NCBI RefSeq assembly: GCF_029623955.1
Contig: NZ_JARSBP010000004.1
Location: 620,001-684,000 of the forward strand
Source of the DNA: Mycobacterium sp. 236(2023)
Lineage (GTDB): Bacteria > Actinomycetota > Actinomycetes > Mycobacteriales > Mycobacteriaceae
Direction of reading: 5' to 3'
Length of the DNA stretch: 64,000 nucleotides
The position numbers and the translations under genes were made by a program. Below the pieces are notes generated by a model. That model searched no databases. It saw only the letters and a list, made by a program, of their open reading frames with translations, and was not told where the DNA came from. Numbering within the stretch: position 1 is the stretch's first letter; each line of letters opens with the position of its first letter. Below are positions 24,536-33,873 of this stretch, in pieces.

Positions 24536-25894
24536 ATGAGCGTCGCGATGTCCCTGCTCTCGATCCTGGCGATCGTCGCCCTCACCGCCGGCACCGCTGT
24601 CTTCGTCGCCGCGGAATTCTCCCTCACGGCACTGGAACGCAGCACCGTCGAATCCAACGTCCGCTCCGGCGACCGCCGCGACGTGATGGTGCAGAAAGCC
24701 CATCGCACGCTCTCGACACAGCTGTCCGGCGCCCAGGTCGGTATCTCGATCACGACGCTGGCCACCGGTTTTCTCGCCGAGCCCGTCGTCGCGCGGCTCA
24801 TCCACCCCGGCCTGACGGCGCTGCACATCCCCGAACGGTTCGCCAGCCCGATCGCTCTGATCCTCGCCATCCTGATCGCGACGTCGATCTCGATGGTGTT
24901 CGGCGAACTCGTGCCGAAGAACCTCGCGGTCGCCAAGCCTGTGCCGACGGCGCGCTGGTCGGCGCCGCTGCAGCTGATGTTCTCGTTCCTGTTCACCCCG
25001 CTGATCAGGCTCACCAACGGCACCGCCAACTGGATTCTGCGCCGGCTCGGCATCGAGCCCGCCGAGGAATTGCGCTCGGCGCGCTCACCGCAGGAACTCG
25101 TCTCCCTGGTGCGGTCGTCGGCCGAGAGCGGCTCGCTGGACCCCGTCACCGCGCTGCTGGTGGACCGGTCCCTGCAGTTCGGTGACCGCACCGCCGAGGA
25201 ACTCATGACACCCCGCTCCAAGATCGACACCCTCGAGGCCGACGACACCGTGATCGACCTGAGCGAAGCCGCCGTCAGCACCGGTCACTCCCGGTTCCCC
25301 GTCATCCGCGGAGACCTCGACGAGACCATCGGAATGGTGCACGTCAAACAGGTTTTCGAGGTGCCTGCCGACGCACGCGCGACGACCAGGCTGGCCGACC
25401 TCGTCCAACCGGTCACCAAGGTGCCCTCGACGCTCGACGGCGACGCCGTCATGACAGAGGTGCGCGCCAACGGACTCCAGACGGCGCTCGTCGTCGACGA
25501 GTACGGCGGCACCGCGGGCATGGTGACCGTCGAAGACCTGATCGAAGAGATCGTCGGCGACGTGCGCGACGAGCACGACGACGAGCCACCCGACGTGGTC
25601 GCCGCCGGGAAGGGCTGGCAGGTGTCGGGACTCCTGCGGATCGACGAGGTCGCCGAGGGCACCGACTTCCGGGCCCCCGAAGGCGATTACGAGACGATCG
25701 GCGGTCTGATCCTGGAGAAGCTCGGCCACATACCCGCCGAGGGTGAGGCCGTGGAGCTGACCGCCTTCGACCCGGACGGCCCCGTCGACGACCCGGTGCG
25801 ATGGCTCGCGACCGTCGTCAAGATGGACGGGCGCCGAATCGACCAGCTGCGCCTGACCGAGCTGGGCCGCAAGGGAGACGAATCAGATGGATGA
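24536..25894 (+). CDS. Hemolysin-family CBS/CorC membrane protein (Rv1842c-type)
   Basis: A 452-residue protein with an N-terminal CNNM/DUF21 membrane domain (about 1-200, several helices), then a CBS pair (about 215-340), then a C-terminal CorC/HlyC transporter-associated domain (about 355-435). The membrane domain shows AAEFSLTALERS and VFGELVPKNLAVAK. The CBS region carries MTPRSKIDTLEADD and VDEYGGTAGMVTVEDLIEEIVG. The family is linked to divalent-cation (Mg or Co) efflux or homeostasis, and the hemolysin label is historical. The ATG at 24536 is 7 nt after a GGAG site; the GTG at 24530 is too close to it. The next gene overlaps by 8 bp. Confidence 0.9.
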   Translation: MSVAMSLLSILAIVALTAGTAVFVAAEFSLTALERSTVESNVRSGDRRDVMVQKAHRTLSTQLSGAQVGISITTLATGFLAEPVVARLIHPGLTALHIPERFASPIALILAILIATSISMVFGELVPKNLAVAKPVPTARWSAPLQLMFSFLFTPLIRLTNGTANWILRRLGIEPAEELRSARSPQELVSLVRSSAESGSLDPVTALLVDRSLQFGDRTAEELMTPRSKIDTLEADDTVIDLSEAAVSTGHSRFPVIRGDLDETIGMVHVKQVFEVPADARATTRLADLVQPVTKVPSTLDGDAVMTEVRANGLQTALVVDEYGGTAGMVTVEDLIEEIVGDVRDEHDDEPPDVVAAGKGWQVSGLLRIDEVAEGTDFRAPEGDYETIGGLILEKLGHIPAEGEAVELTAFDPDGPVDDPVRWLATVVKMDGRRIDQLRLTELGRKGDESDG

Positions 25895-26948
25895 CGTCCT
25901 CGGTGGGCTGCTCACCTTTGTTCTTCTCGCCGCCAATGCGTTCTTCGTGGCCGCCGAATTCGCGCTGATATCGGCTCGGCGAGACCGCCTCGAAGCGCTT
26001 GCCGAGCAAGGCAAGTCGAGTGCCGTCACAGTCATCAGGGCCGGTGAGAACCTGTCGCTGATGCTCGCAGGCTCTCAGCTGGGCATCACGATCTGCTCGA
26101 TTCTGCTGGGTCGCGTCGCCGAACCGGCCGTAGCCCACCTCCTGGAGAAGCCGTTCGACTTCGTCGGCATCCCCGATGCGCTGCTGCACACGGTCTCGTT
26201 CCTGGTGGCGCTCACCATCGTGGTGACCCTGCACGTGCTGCTCGGCGAGATGGTGCCCAAGAACATCGCCATCGCGGGCCCGGAATCCACGGCCATGCTT
26301 CTCATCCCGCCCTACCTCGTCTACATCCGGTTCGCGCGCCCGTTCATCGCCTTCTACAACTGGTGCGCCAACGCGACGCTGCGCGCGTTCGGCGTCGAAC
26401 CGAAGGACGAGCTCGAGATCACCGTCTCGACGGTCGAACTGTCCGAGATGATCGCCGAATCACTGTCGGAGGGTCTGCTCGACCCCGAGGAGCACACCCG
26501 TCTGACGCGCGCGCTGCAGATCCGCAACCGCTTCGTCAACGATGTCGCGATGCCGCTGCACCAGATCCGCGCCGTCCCCGTCGCGCGTGAAGGGGCGGGC
26601 CCGACCGTCGGCGCCCTCGAAGAAGCGCTGCGCGAGACCGGATACTCGCGCTTCCCCGTCGCCGACTCCACGGGCGGTTTCACCGGCTACGTCCACATCA
26701 AGGATGTGCTGCCGCTGCTCAACGCGGACGCAGGCAGCGACGCCGTCGTCGAAGCGTCGATGGTCCGCCCGCTGCCGCTGGTCCCGGCGTCGCTGCCGTT
26801 GCCCGACGGGTTGACGCGGCTGCGCCGCACCAATAGCCACCTGGCGCTCGTCACGGCCGCCGACGGCACCGCCACGGCGATGATCGCGCTCGAAGACCTG
26901 GTCGAGGACCTGGTGGGAACGGTGCGCGACAGCACGCATCGTGTCTGA
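25887..26948 (+). CDS. Hemolysin-family CBS membrane protein (Rv1841c-type)
   Basis: A 353-residue paralogue of the preceding protein with a CNNM/DUF21 membrane domain (FFVAAEFALISARRDR near residue 20, LLGEMVPKNIAIAGPES near 117) and a following CBS pair. It lacks the C-terminal CorC/HlyC domain, as does Rv1841c. It probably works with its neighbour in cation homeostasis, perhaps as a heteromer, since the two genes are translationally coupled by an 8-bp overlap. Its own stop overlaps the next gene by 8 bp. Confidence 0.9.
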   Translation: MDDVLGGLLTFVLLAANAFFVAAEFALISARRDRLEALAEQGKSSAVTVIRAGENLSLMLAGSQLGITICSILLGRVAEPAVAHLLEKPFDFVGIPDALLHTVSFLVALTIVVTLHVLLGEMVPKNIAIAGPESTAMLLIPPYLVYIRFARPFIAFYNWCANATLRAFGVEPKDELEITVSTVELSEMIAESLSEGLLDPEEHTRLTRALQIRNRFVNDVAMPLHQIRAVPVAREGAGPTVGALEEALRETGYSRFPVADSTGGFTGYVHIKDVLPLLNADAGSDAVVEASMVRPLPLVPASLPLPDGLTRLRRTNSHLALVTAADGTATAMIALEDLVEDLVGTVRDSTHRV

Positions 26949-27819
26949 TTGGCGGCTCGCCGCCGTGCCCGATTGGCGGCTCGCCGCCGCTCGGCATCGG
27001 CAGCGTGCCGACGACCTGCTCGCACCGCACGTCCAGCGCAGGCAGGCCGGCGAAGCCCACCCCGTGTTCGACTTTCTTTTCACCTACTACAGCCTGCGGC
27101 CGCGGCAGCTGCGGGTCTGGCACCCCGGCTACGGCTCGGTCCTCGACGGACCCGCCGCGGACCGCTACCTCGACCGGGCCGGATACGTCCGGACGGGCCG
27201 CGGGGTCACGGTCTCCGGCGAGTACCTCGCGGCGCGGCTGGGCACTGTGATCTTCATCGCCGATCTGCTCGGAGCCACCGCTTCACGGGCCGCCCGGTTC
27301 AACTGTTTCGGGCTGCACGAGTGGGCGATGGTCTACCAGTCGCCCGACGTGCGCCACGCCAAGGTTCCCCTGCGCCTCGGCGCCGCGGGAACCGATGCGG
27401 TGGTTGAGTCAATTCCATTGCGCTGCAGCCATTTCGACGCTTACCGCTTCTTCACCGATGCCGCCGTGGAACGCAATGCACAGCCGCTGGCCCGGCACAC
27501 CCAGGTCGCCTTCGAACAGCCCGGCTGCGTCCACGCCGGAATGGATTTGTACAAGTGGGCCTTCAAACTCGGGCCGCTCATCGAGTCCGGGCTGGTGCTG
27601 GACTGCCTCGAGCTCGCCGCGGACGCCCGGGTGCTCGACATGAGGGCCAGCCCGTACGACCTCAGCGACTTCGGATTCGACCCCATCGCGATCGAAACAC
27701 CAGGTGGGCGCCGCGAGTACGCGCGGGCCCAGGAGGCGATCAGCGAGCGCGCCGCACCGCTGCGCGCCCGGCTCCTGGAGCGTTGCGTGGCGCTGCGGGA
27801 CACCGCCGCCGGCGAATAG
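26941..27819 (+). CDS. Conserved actinobacterial protein, often labelled 3-methyladenine DNA glycosylase
   Basis: A 292-residue protein in the third position of the CBS-gene operon, starting at a GTG that overlaps the previous stop by 8 bp. Recognisable conserved stretches are HPVFDFLFTYYSLRP, LRVWHPGYG, NCFGLHEWAMVYQ, and a C-terminal ASPYDLSDFG. Homologues are often annotated as 3-methyladenine DNA glycosylase. I see no helix-hairpin-helix or other glycosylase motif to support that, so function is left open. Residues 3-10 and 11-16 show a tandem duplication (DWRLAAVP, DWRLAA). Confidence 0.72.
   Translation: MSDWRLAAVPDWRLAAARHRQRADDLLAPHVQRRQAGEAHPVFDFLFTYYSLRPRQLRVWHPGYGSVLDGPAADRYLDRAGYVRTGRGVTVSGEYLAARLGTVIFIADLLGATASRAARFNCFGLHEWAMVYQSPDVRHAKVPLRLGAAGTDAVVESIPLRCSHFDAYRFFTDAAVERNAQPLARHTQVAFEQPGCVHAGMDLYKWAFKLGPLIESGLVLDCLELAADARVLDMRASPYDLSDFGFDPIAIETPGGRREYARAQEAISERAAPLRARLLERCVALRDTAAGE
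26947..26989. repeat. 24-bp tandem duplication in a gene start
   Basis: gattggcggctcgccgccg occurs at 26947-26965 and again at 26971-26989, a 24-bp period that keeps the frame and duplicates DWRLAAVP near the N-terminus of the encoded protein. Confidence 0.85.
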
Positions 27820-27872
27820 GCCTGTTACCGGTGGGTAAGCTGGTACGGCGAAAGTGAAGCGAGGGAGGAACC

Positions 27873-30053
27873 ATGACTGAACGCGTGACGGTGGGTAACC
27901 TGCGCGTCGCCCCCGTGTTGTACGACTTCATCAACAACGAGGCGCTGCCCGGTACCGACATCGACCCCGACACGTTCTGGTCCGGCGTCGACAAGGTGGT
28001 CGCGGATCTGACCCCGAAGAACCAGGATCTGCTCGCCCGGCGCGACGACCTGCAGGCGCAGATCGACAAGTGGCACCGGGCCCGCGTGATCGGCGGCTTC
28101 GAGCCCGCCGACTACAAGCAGTTCCTCACCGACATCGGCTACCTCGACCCGGAGCCGGCGGACTTCACGATCACCACCGCGGGCGTCGACGACGAGATCA
28201 CGACGACCGCGGGGCCGCAGCTCGTCGTCCCGATCCTCAACGCGCGGTTCGCGCTCAACGCCGCCAATGCCCGCTGGGGCTCGCTGTATGACGCGTTGTA
28301 CGGCACCGACGTCATCTCCGACGAGGACGGTGCCGAAGCGGGAAGTTCGTATAACAAGGTTCGCGGCGACAAGGTGATCGCCTATGCGCGCACGTTCCTC
28401 GACGGCGCCGTCCCGCTCGCCGACGGCTCGTGGGCGGACATCTCGGAGCTGAAGGTCGAGGACGGCGCGGTCGTCCCTGCGCTCGCCGACCCGTCCCAGT
28501 TCGTCGGCTATCTCGGCGAAGCTGATGCGCCTACTTCCGTCGTGCTCGTCAACAACGGCCTGCACATCGAGATCCTCGTGGATCCGGAGTCGCCGGTGGG
28601 TTCGACCGACAGGGCCGGCATCAAGGACGTCGTCCTCGAATCCGCGATCACCACGATCATGGACTTCGAAGACTCCGTGGCCGCCGTCGACGCCGACGAC
28701 AAGGTGCTCGGCTACCGGAACTGGTTGGGGCTCAACCGCGGTGACCTCTCCGAGGACGTCAGCAAGGGCGGCAAGACGTTCACCCGCGTGCTCAGCGAGG
28801 ACCGCACATACACCGGACCGGACGGAGAAAGCGACGTCACGCTGCCCGGGCGCAGTCTGCTGTTCGTCCGCAATGTCGGCCACCTGATGACCAACGACGC
28901 CATCACCGATTCCGACGGCGCAGAGATTCCTGAAGGCATCCAGGACGCACTGTTCACCAGCCTGATCGGCATCCACGGCCTGAAGTCGGACGGCGACGGC
29001 GACACCAAGAACGGCCCGCTGGTCAACAGCCGCACCGGCTCGATCTACATCGTGAAACCGAAGATGCACGGGCCCGACGAGGTCGCGTTCACCTGCGAGT
29101 TGTTCAGCCGCGTCGAGGACGTCCTCGGTTTGCCGCAGAACACGATCAAGGTCGGCATCATGGACGAGGAACGGCGCACCACGCTCAACCTCAAGGCGTG
29201 CATCAAGGCCGCTGCCGACCGAGTGGTGTTCATCAACACCGGCTTCCTCGACCGCACCGGCGACGAGATCCACACGTCGATGGATGCGGGCCCGATGATC
29301 CGCAAGGGCGCGATGAAATCGACCGACTGGATCAAGGCCTACGAGAACCAGAACGTCGACATCGGCCTGGAGACCGGGCTGTCGGGCCGGGCGCAGATCG
29401 GCAAGGGCATGTGGGCCATGACCGAACTGATGGCCGACATGGTCGAGCAGAAGATCGGCCAACCCAAGTCCGGTGCGACGACGGCGTGGGTGCCGTCCCC
29501 TACGGCGGCGACGCTGCATGCGATGCACTACCACCAGGTCGACGTCTATGCGGTGCAGAAGGAACTGGGCGGCGAGCGCCGTTCGACGATCGAGGAACTG
29601 TTGACGATCCCGCTGGCCAAGGAGTTGGCGTGGGCACCGGAGGAGATCCGCGAGGAAGTCGACAACAACTGCCAGTCGATCCTGGGCTATGTGGTGCGCT
29701 GGATCGACGCGGGTGTCGGCTGTTCCAAGGTGCCCGACATCCACGATGTCGCGCTTATGGAAGACCGTGCGACGCTGCGCATCTCGAGCCAGCTGCTGGC
29801 CAACTGGCTGCGCCACGGTGTCATCACCGAAGAGGACGTCAAGGCGAGCCTGCGCCGCATGGCCGCCATCGTCGACGAGCAGAACTCCGCCGATGGTTCG
29901 TACCTGCCTATGGCCCCGGACCCGGACGCCAGCATCGCGTTCCAGGCGGCCCAGGAATTGATCCTCGACGGCGGTGCGCAGCCCAACGGCTACACCGAGC
30001 CGATCCTGCACCGCAAGCGCCGGGAGTTCAAAGCAGCTAGTACCGTTGGCTGA
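27873..30053 (+). CDS. glcB: Malate synthase G
   Basis: A 726-residue malate synthase of the G type, condensing glyoxylate and acetyl-CoA to malate in the glyoxylate shunt. Recognisable regions are ESAITTIMDFEDSVAAVDA near residue 255, GRSLLFVRNVGHLMTN near 325, and TAWVPSPTAATLHAMHYH near 540. The Cys-containing WIDAGVGCSKVPDIHDVALM is near 610, adjacent to the catalytic Asp. Length equals M. tuberculosis GlcB (741) within normal variation. The ATG follows a GAGGGAGGAACC ribosome site. In M. tuberculosis the same gene (Rv1837c) is next to Rv1836c, as here. Confidence 0.98.
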   Translation: MTERVTVGNLRVAPVLYDFINNEALPGTDIDPDTFWSGVDKVVADLTPKNQDLLARRDDLQAQIDKWHRARVIGGFEPADYKQFLTDIGYLDPEPADFTITTAGVDDEITTTAGPQLVVPILNARFALNAANARWGSLYDALYGTDVISDEDGAEAGSSYNKVRGDKVIAYARTFLDGAVPLADGSWADISELKVEDGAVVPALADPSQFVGYLGEADAPTSVVLVNNGLHIEILVDPESPVGSTDRAGIKDVVLESAITTIMDFEDSVAAVDADDKVLGYRNWLGLNRGDLSEDVSKGGKTFTRVLSEDRTYTGPDGESDVTLPGRSLLFVRNVGHLMTNDAITDSDGAEIPEGIQDALFTSLIGIHGLKSDGDGDTKNGPLVNSRTGSIYIVKPKMHGPDEVAFTCELFSRVEDVLGLPQNTIKVGIMDEERRTTLNLKACIKAAADRVVFINTGFLDRTGDEIHTSMDAGPMIRKGAMKSTDWIKAYENQNVDIGLETGLSGRAQIGKGMWAMTELMADMVEQKIGQPKSGATTAWVPSPTAATLHAMHYHQVDVYAVQKELGGERRSTIEELLTIPLAKELAWAPEEIREEVDNNCQSILGYVVRWIDAGVGCSKVPDIHDVALMEDRATLRISSQLLANWLRHGVITEEDVKASLRRMAAIVDEQNSADGSYLPMAPDPDASIAFQAAQELILDGGAQPNGYTEPILHRKRREFKAASTVG

Positions 30054-30091
30054 CGCACGACGACCCCGCACGTTAGGACGCTTAGGACGGC

Positions 30092-32026
30092 ATGGGCAGA
30101 CATAGCCTCCCGGACCCCGACGAGTCGGGTCGCCGGAAGTCCGATGAGCCGCAGACCGAGCGCATCGATTCGCGCGCAAGCGATTCCGGTGACGGCACGT
30201 ACGGTGACGACGACGCCACGACACGGTTCTCAGTCGGCGGCCCCGGCCCACGCGCCGGCGCCCAGCACAGTGGGGACTGGGAAGGCGGCGAGTGGACGGG
30301 TAGTCATCGCGCGATCACGCAGGGGCCGCGAAAGCTCAGCGTCGGCGTGATCGCGGCGCTCGTGACCGTCGTCGTGGTGGTCGCCGTCGTGATCTTGTGG
30401 CGGTTCGTCGGTGACGCGCTCGACGGTCGATCCGACGCCGCGGCCGCCCGCTGCGTCGACGGCGAGGTCGGCGTCGCCGTCGTCGCCGATCCCGCGATCG
30501 CCGAGCCCATCGCGGCGCTCGCCGAGCAGTACAACCAGACCGCGGACCCTGTGGGCGACAAGTGCGTCAAGGTCGGCGTCAAGCCCGCCGACTCCGACCA
30601 GGTGGTCGACGGCCTGCGTGATGCCTGGCCCGGCGACCTCGGTGATCAGCCTGCACTGTGGATCCCGGCCAGTTCCGTCTCGGAAGCCCGGCTCGAAGCG
30701 GTCAAGGGCCCCGAATCGGTCAGCGACAGCCGCACCCTGGTCAGCTCCCCCGTCGTGTTGGCCGTCTCTCCTGCGCTCAAAGATGCTCTCGGCGAGCAGA
30801 ATTGGGGCACTCTGCCCGACCTGCAGACCGACCCGGCCGCCCTCGACGGCCTCGGCCTGCAAGGCTGGGGCGGATTGCGGTTGGCGCTGCCCCTCGACGG
30901 CGACAGCGACGCCTCCTATCTCGCGGCCGAAGCCGTCGCGTCGGCCGCCGCGCCCCAGGGTGAACCCGCCAATGCCGGCCTGGGTGCCATCAGCACTCTG
31001 ATGGCCGGGGCACCCGAACTTCCCGACACCAACGCCGATACCGCCATCGATGCGCTGGTCAACGCGTCGGACCCGAAGACCTCGCCCGTTCACGCCGTGG
31101 TCACGACGGAACAGCGGGTGTACCAGCGCGCCTCGTCGCTGACCGACGCCACCGGCAAACTGGCCGCGTGGCTGCCTCCCGGCCCGACCGCCGTCGCCGA
31201 TTTCCCGACGGTGCTGCTGTCCGGTGACTGGTTGTCACAGGAAGAGGTCACGGCGGCAAGCGAGTTCGCGCGATTTATGCGCAAACCCGAACAGCTTGCC
31301 GAGCTCGCGAAGGCGGGCTTCCGCGTCGAGGGAACCGAACCGCCGGCCAGCGACGTCGTCGACTTCCCGCCGGTGTCGGCCCCACTCAACGTCGGGGACA
31401 ACGCCGTCCGGACCACCATCGCCGACACGTTGACGGCTCCGGCCGAAAGCCCGACCGTGACGGTGATGCTCGACCAGTCGATGCCGACCGACGAGGGCGG
31501 TGCGACCCGCTTGGCCAATGTCGCCGACGCCCTCAAGACGCGCATTCAGGTGCTACCCCCGGACTCCGGCGTGGGCCTGTGGACGTTCGACGGTGTGGGA
31601 AGCCGCTCGGAGGTCGCGCTCGGGCCTCTGGCGGACGCGGTCAACGGGACTCCGCGCAAGGACGTGCTGAATTCGGAGCTGGACGGCCAGACCGCATCCA
31701 ACGGCGGCGCGGTGTCGTTCACCACGATGCGGATCGTCTACGGCGACGCGACATCGAAATTCCGCGAAGGACAGAAGAACTCGGTTCTCGTCATCACCGC
31801 CGGCCCGCACACCGACCAGTCCCTGGGCGCTTCTGGGCTGCAGGACTACATCAGGGGCGCGTTCAAGGCCGACCGTCCGGTCGCGGTGAACGTGATCGAC
31901 TTCGGTGACGACACCGACCGGGCCACCTGGGAATCCGTCGCGGAGATCACCGGTGGCAGCTATCAGAATCTCGGCAGCTCGGCGTCTCCGGAACTTGCGT
32001 CCGCAATCGCAAAAATGTTGTCCTGA
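30092..32026 (+). CDS. Membrane-anchored substrate-binding/VWA-domain protein (Rv1836c-type)
   Basis: A 644-residue protein with a charged cytoplasmic N-terminus of about 80 residues, a single transmembrane helix at about 84-106, and a large extracytoplasmic part. The first extracellular region (about 120-430) resembles an ABC-type solute-binding fold (VGVAVVADPAIAEPIAALAE). The second is a von Willebrand A domain starting near 455 with the MIDAS-like DQSMP at Asp461, where the usual second Ser is Pro. No function has been established for Rv1836c that I can state. It lies 38 bp after glcB, likely in one transcript. Confidence 0.85.
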   Translation: MGRHSLPDPDESGRRKSDEPQTERIDSRASDSGDGTYGDDDATTRFSVGGPGPRAGAQHSGDWEGGEWTGSHRAITQGPRKLSVGVIAALVTVVVVVAVVILWRFVGDALDGRSDAAAARCVDGEVGVAVVADPAIAEPIAALAEQYNQTADPVGDKCVKVGVKPADSDQVVDGLRDAWPGDLGDQPALWIPASSVSEARLEAVKGPESVSDSRTLVSSPVVLAVSPALKDALGEQNWGTLPDLQTDPAALDGLGLQGWGGLRLALPLDGDSDASYLAAEAVASAAAPQGEPANAGLGAISTLMAGAPELPDTNADTAIDALVNASDPKTSPVHAVVTTEQRVYQRASSLTDATGKLAAWLPPGPTAVADFPTVLLSGDWLSQEEVTAASEFARFMRKPEQLAELAKAGFRVEGTEPPASDVVDFPPVSAPLNVGDNAVRTTIADTLTAPAESPTVTVMLDQSMPTDEGGATRLANVADALKTRIQVLPPDSGVGLWTFDGVGSRSEVALGPLADAVNGTPRKDVLNSELDGQTASNGGAVSFTTMRIVYGDATSKFREGQKNSVLVITAGPHTDQSLGASGLQDYIRGAFKADRPVAVNVIDFGDDTDRATWESVAEITGGSYQNLGSSASPELASAIAKMLS

Positions 32027-32066
32027 CCAGCGACAATCGGTCGTCAACGACGTAATATTGACGCTC

Positions 32067-33653
32067 ATGACCGGGGGGTTCTGGCGGAAGAACGGCGTCA
32101 AACGCGGTGTGCGGGTGCTGCTGACCACGAATTTTCCGTGCTTCTGGCACACGCTGCGGCGAATACCGAAGGTGAAGTCGCGGGTCAACCAGTTCCTGAT
32201 CAACTCGTCCATCTACACCATGGAGACCCGCCCGCCCGCGCTGAGCACCAAGTCCAGCTATACGAGCTGGGACTCCCTCCACGATCGCGAGTTCAGTGCC
32301 CGCCACCTCGCAGGCGACGATGGATTCGCGCCGGACACCAAGCCCACCATGGAATGCGTCTCGGCGCTGTTCGAGAGGCCGGCCGGGAAGCAGTCGACAT
32401 CGGAGGGGTCCTCGCTGCTGTTCCCGTTCTTCGCCCAGTGGTTCGTCGACGGATTCCTGCGGACCGACCCCACAGACGCCAGGAAGAACACGTCCACCCA
32501 CGACATCGACCTGAGTCAGCTCTACGGCCAGAAGAAAATCGAGACCGACGCCCTGCGGGCCGAGTTCGGCCTGCTCAAAACCTCGACCGACGAATCGGGC
32601 CGCGAGTTCCCACCCCTCTATTACGACCGCGACGGAAACGTCAAGGCATGCTTCAAGGACTTGCCGATCGTCCTGGACAGCGTCGACGACTCCAAAGCTC
32701 AATCCACCACGGCCCTGGCCGAGGAACGCAAACTCAAGCTCTTCGCTCTCGGCCTGCCACGCGGCAACATGCACTACGGCCTCGCGATGATGAGCACGTT
32801 GTTCATCCGCGAACACAACCGCATCGCCAGGGAGATCCGAAAGCACACCAAGTGGGACAGCGACCGCATCTTCGAAACGACGCGCAACACGATGATCGTG
32901 CTGCTGATCAAGGTCGTGATCGAGGACTACATCAACCACATCACGCCGATACAGTTTCCGTTGTTCATGGAGTCCGGCATCGGCATGAACGAGCGGTGGT
33001 ACCGCCAGAACTGGATGTCGGTCGAATTCAACCTGCTGTACCGGTGGCACAGCCTGGTGCCGTCACGGGTGAAGGTCGGCGGCACGCCGCGGCAGTTCTC
33101 CAGCCTGACGTGGGACACCAGCCCCGTCACCGATCACGACCTGGCGGCACTGTTCCATGAGGCTTCGCGGCAGCCCTGCAGCACCATCGACCTGCTCAAT
33201 ACCGACGTGTCGATGCTCCAGATCGAGCAGCAGTCGATGTTCGTCGCGCGCAAGACCCAGCTCGCGTCGTACAACGACTACCGCCAGAGGTGCGGGCTCC
33301 CCCGCCTCGGCAGCATCGAGGATTTGACGTCGCAGCAGTCGGTGCGAGATGCGTTGCACGCCTGCTACGGCCACATCGACAACGTCGAGTTCTTTCCCGG
33401 CCTGTTCGCCGAGGACGTGCGCAAGGGCGCGACGTTGCCGCCCCTGATGACGACGATGGTCGCCGTGGACGCCTTCTCCCAGGCGCTGACCAATCCGCTC
33501 CTGGCGCCGGGCATCTTCACGTGCGACACCTTCTCGCCCCAGGGAATGAAGGCCATCAAGGAGACGAGGTCGCTGCAGGACATCGTCCGTCGCAACACCA
33601 AGGGTGAGTCGGTGGTGCCCCACGTCAGCCTGGCACGCATCCCAGGCTCGTAA
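32067..33653 (+). CDS. Cyclooxygenase-like animal-type heme peroxidase family protein
   Basis: A 528-residue protein of the peroxidase-cyclooxygenase superfamily, closest in pattern to prostaglandin H synthases. It has STHDIDLSQLYG, LPRGNMHYGLAMMSTLFIREHNRIARE split as LPRGNMHYGLAMM and FIREHNRIARE, and EFNLLYRWHSLVP. The last matches the cyclooxygenase segment with the radical Tyr (here Tyr325) and proximal heme His (His328). In the distal segment FFAQWFVDGFLRT the position of the catalytic distal His is Asp128, while Gln124 is kept. It may thus be a dioxygenase or inactive peroxidase. No signal peptide or EGF domain is present. I use the ATG at 32067, 41 bp after the VWA gene. Confidence 0.85.
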   Translation: MTGGFWRKNGVKRGVRVLLTTNFPCFWHTLRRIPKVKSRVNQFLINSSIYTMETRPPALSTKSSYTSWDSLHDREFSARHLAGDDGFAPDTKPTMECVSALFERPAGKQSTSEGSSLLFPFFAQWFVDGFLRTDPTDARKNTSTHDIDLSQLYGQKKIETDALRAEFGLLKTSTDESGREFPPLYYDRDGNVKACFKDLPIVLDSVDDSKAQSTTALAEERKLKLFALGLPRGNMHYGLAMMSTLFIREHNRIAREIRKHTKWDSDRIFETTRNTMIVLLIKVVIEDYINHITPIQFPLFMESGIGMNERWYRQNWMSVEFNLLYRWHSLVPSRVKVGGTPRQFSSLTWDTSPVTDHDLAALFHEASRQPCSTIDLLNTDVSMLQIEQQSMFVARKTQLASYNDYRQRCGLPRLGSIEDLTSQQSVRDALHACYGHIDNVEFFPGLFAEDVRKGATLPPLMTTMVAVDAFSQALTNPLLAPGIFTCDTFSPQGMKAIKETRSLQDIVRRNTKGESVVPHVSLARIPGS

Positions 33654-33873
33654 TCGGCTTTGCTGCGTCGCACGGCGCCGTTCGCCCTTCTGAGGGCACC
33701 CTTATCGGGACTGAGCAGCCGCCCAGCAATGATCTGTCTGACCGTCGCACAGCAAGTGTTTCGCTGCCGGTTCGCTGAGGCGATTGCCGGTACCGTGCCT
33801 CAATGGTATGACGGCGTTATCATAAAGTCGCTTCCGGCTGACATGATCGGGGAATCGTCCGGCTAAGAGGGGG

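Noticed and set aside
24345..24539. 64-codon open frame as a possible leader peptide of the CBS gene
   Set aside because: No ribosome site, atypical composition, and it overlaps the inverted-repeat leader; kept only as a structured leader observation.
27825..30251. Open frame of 808 codons on the minus strand across glcB
   Set aside because: It is an antisense shadow of malate synthase in high-GC DNA; the translation is Asp/Val/Arg/His-rich without family motifs, and glcB has clear homology.
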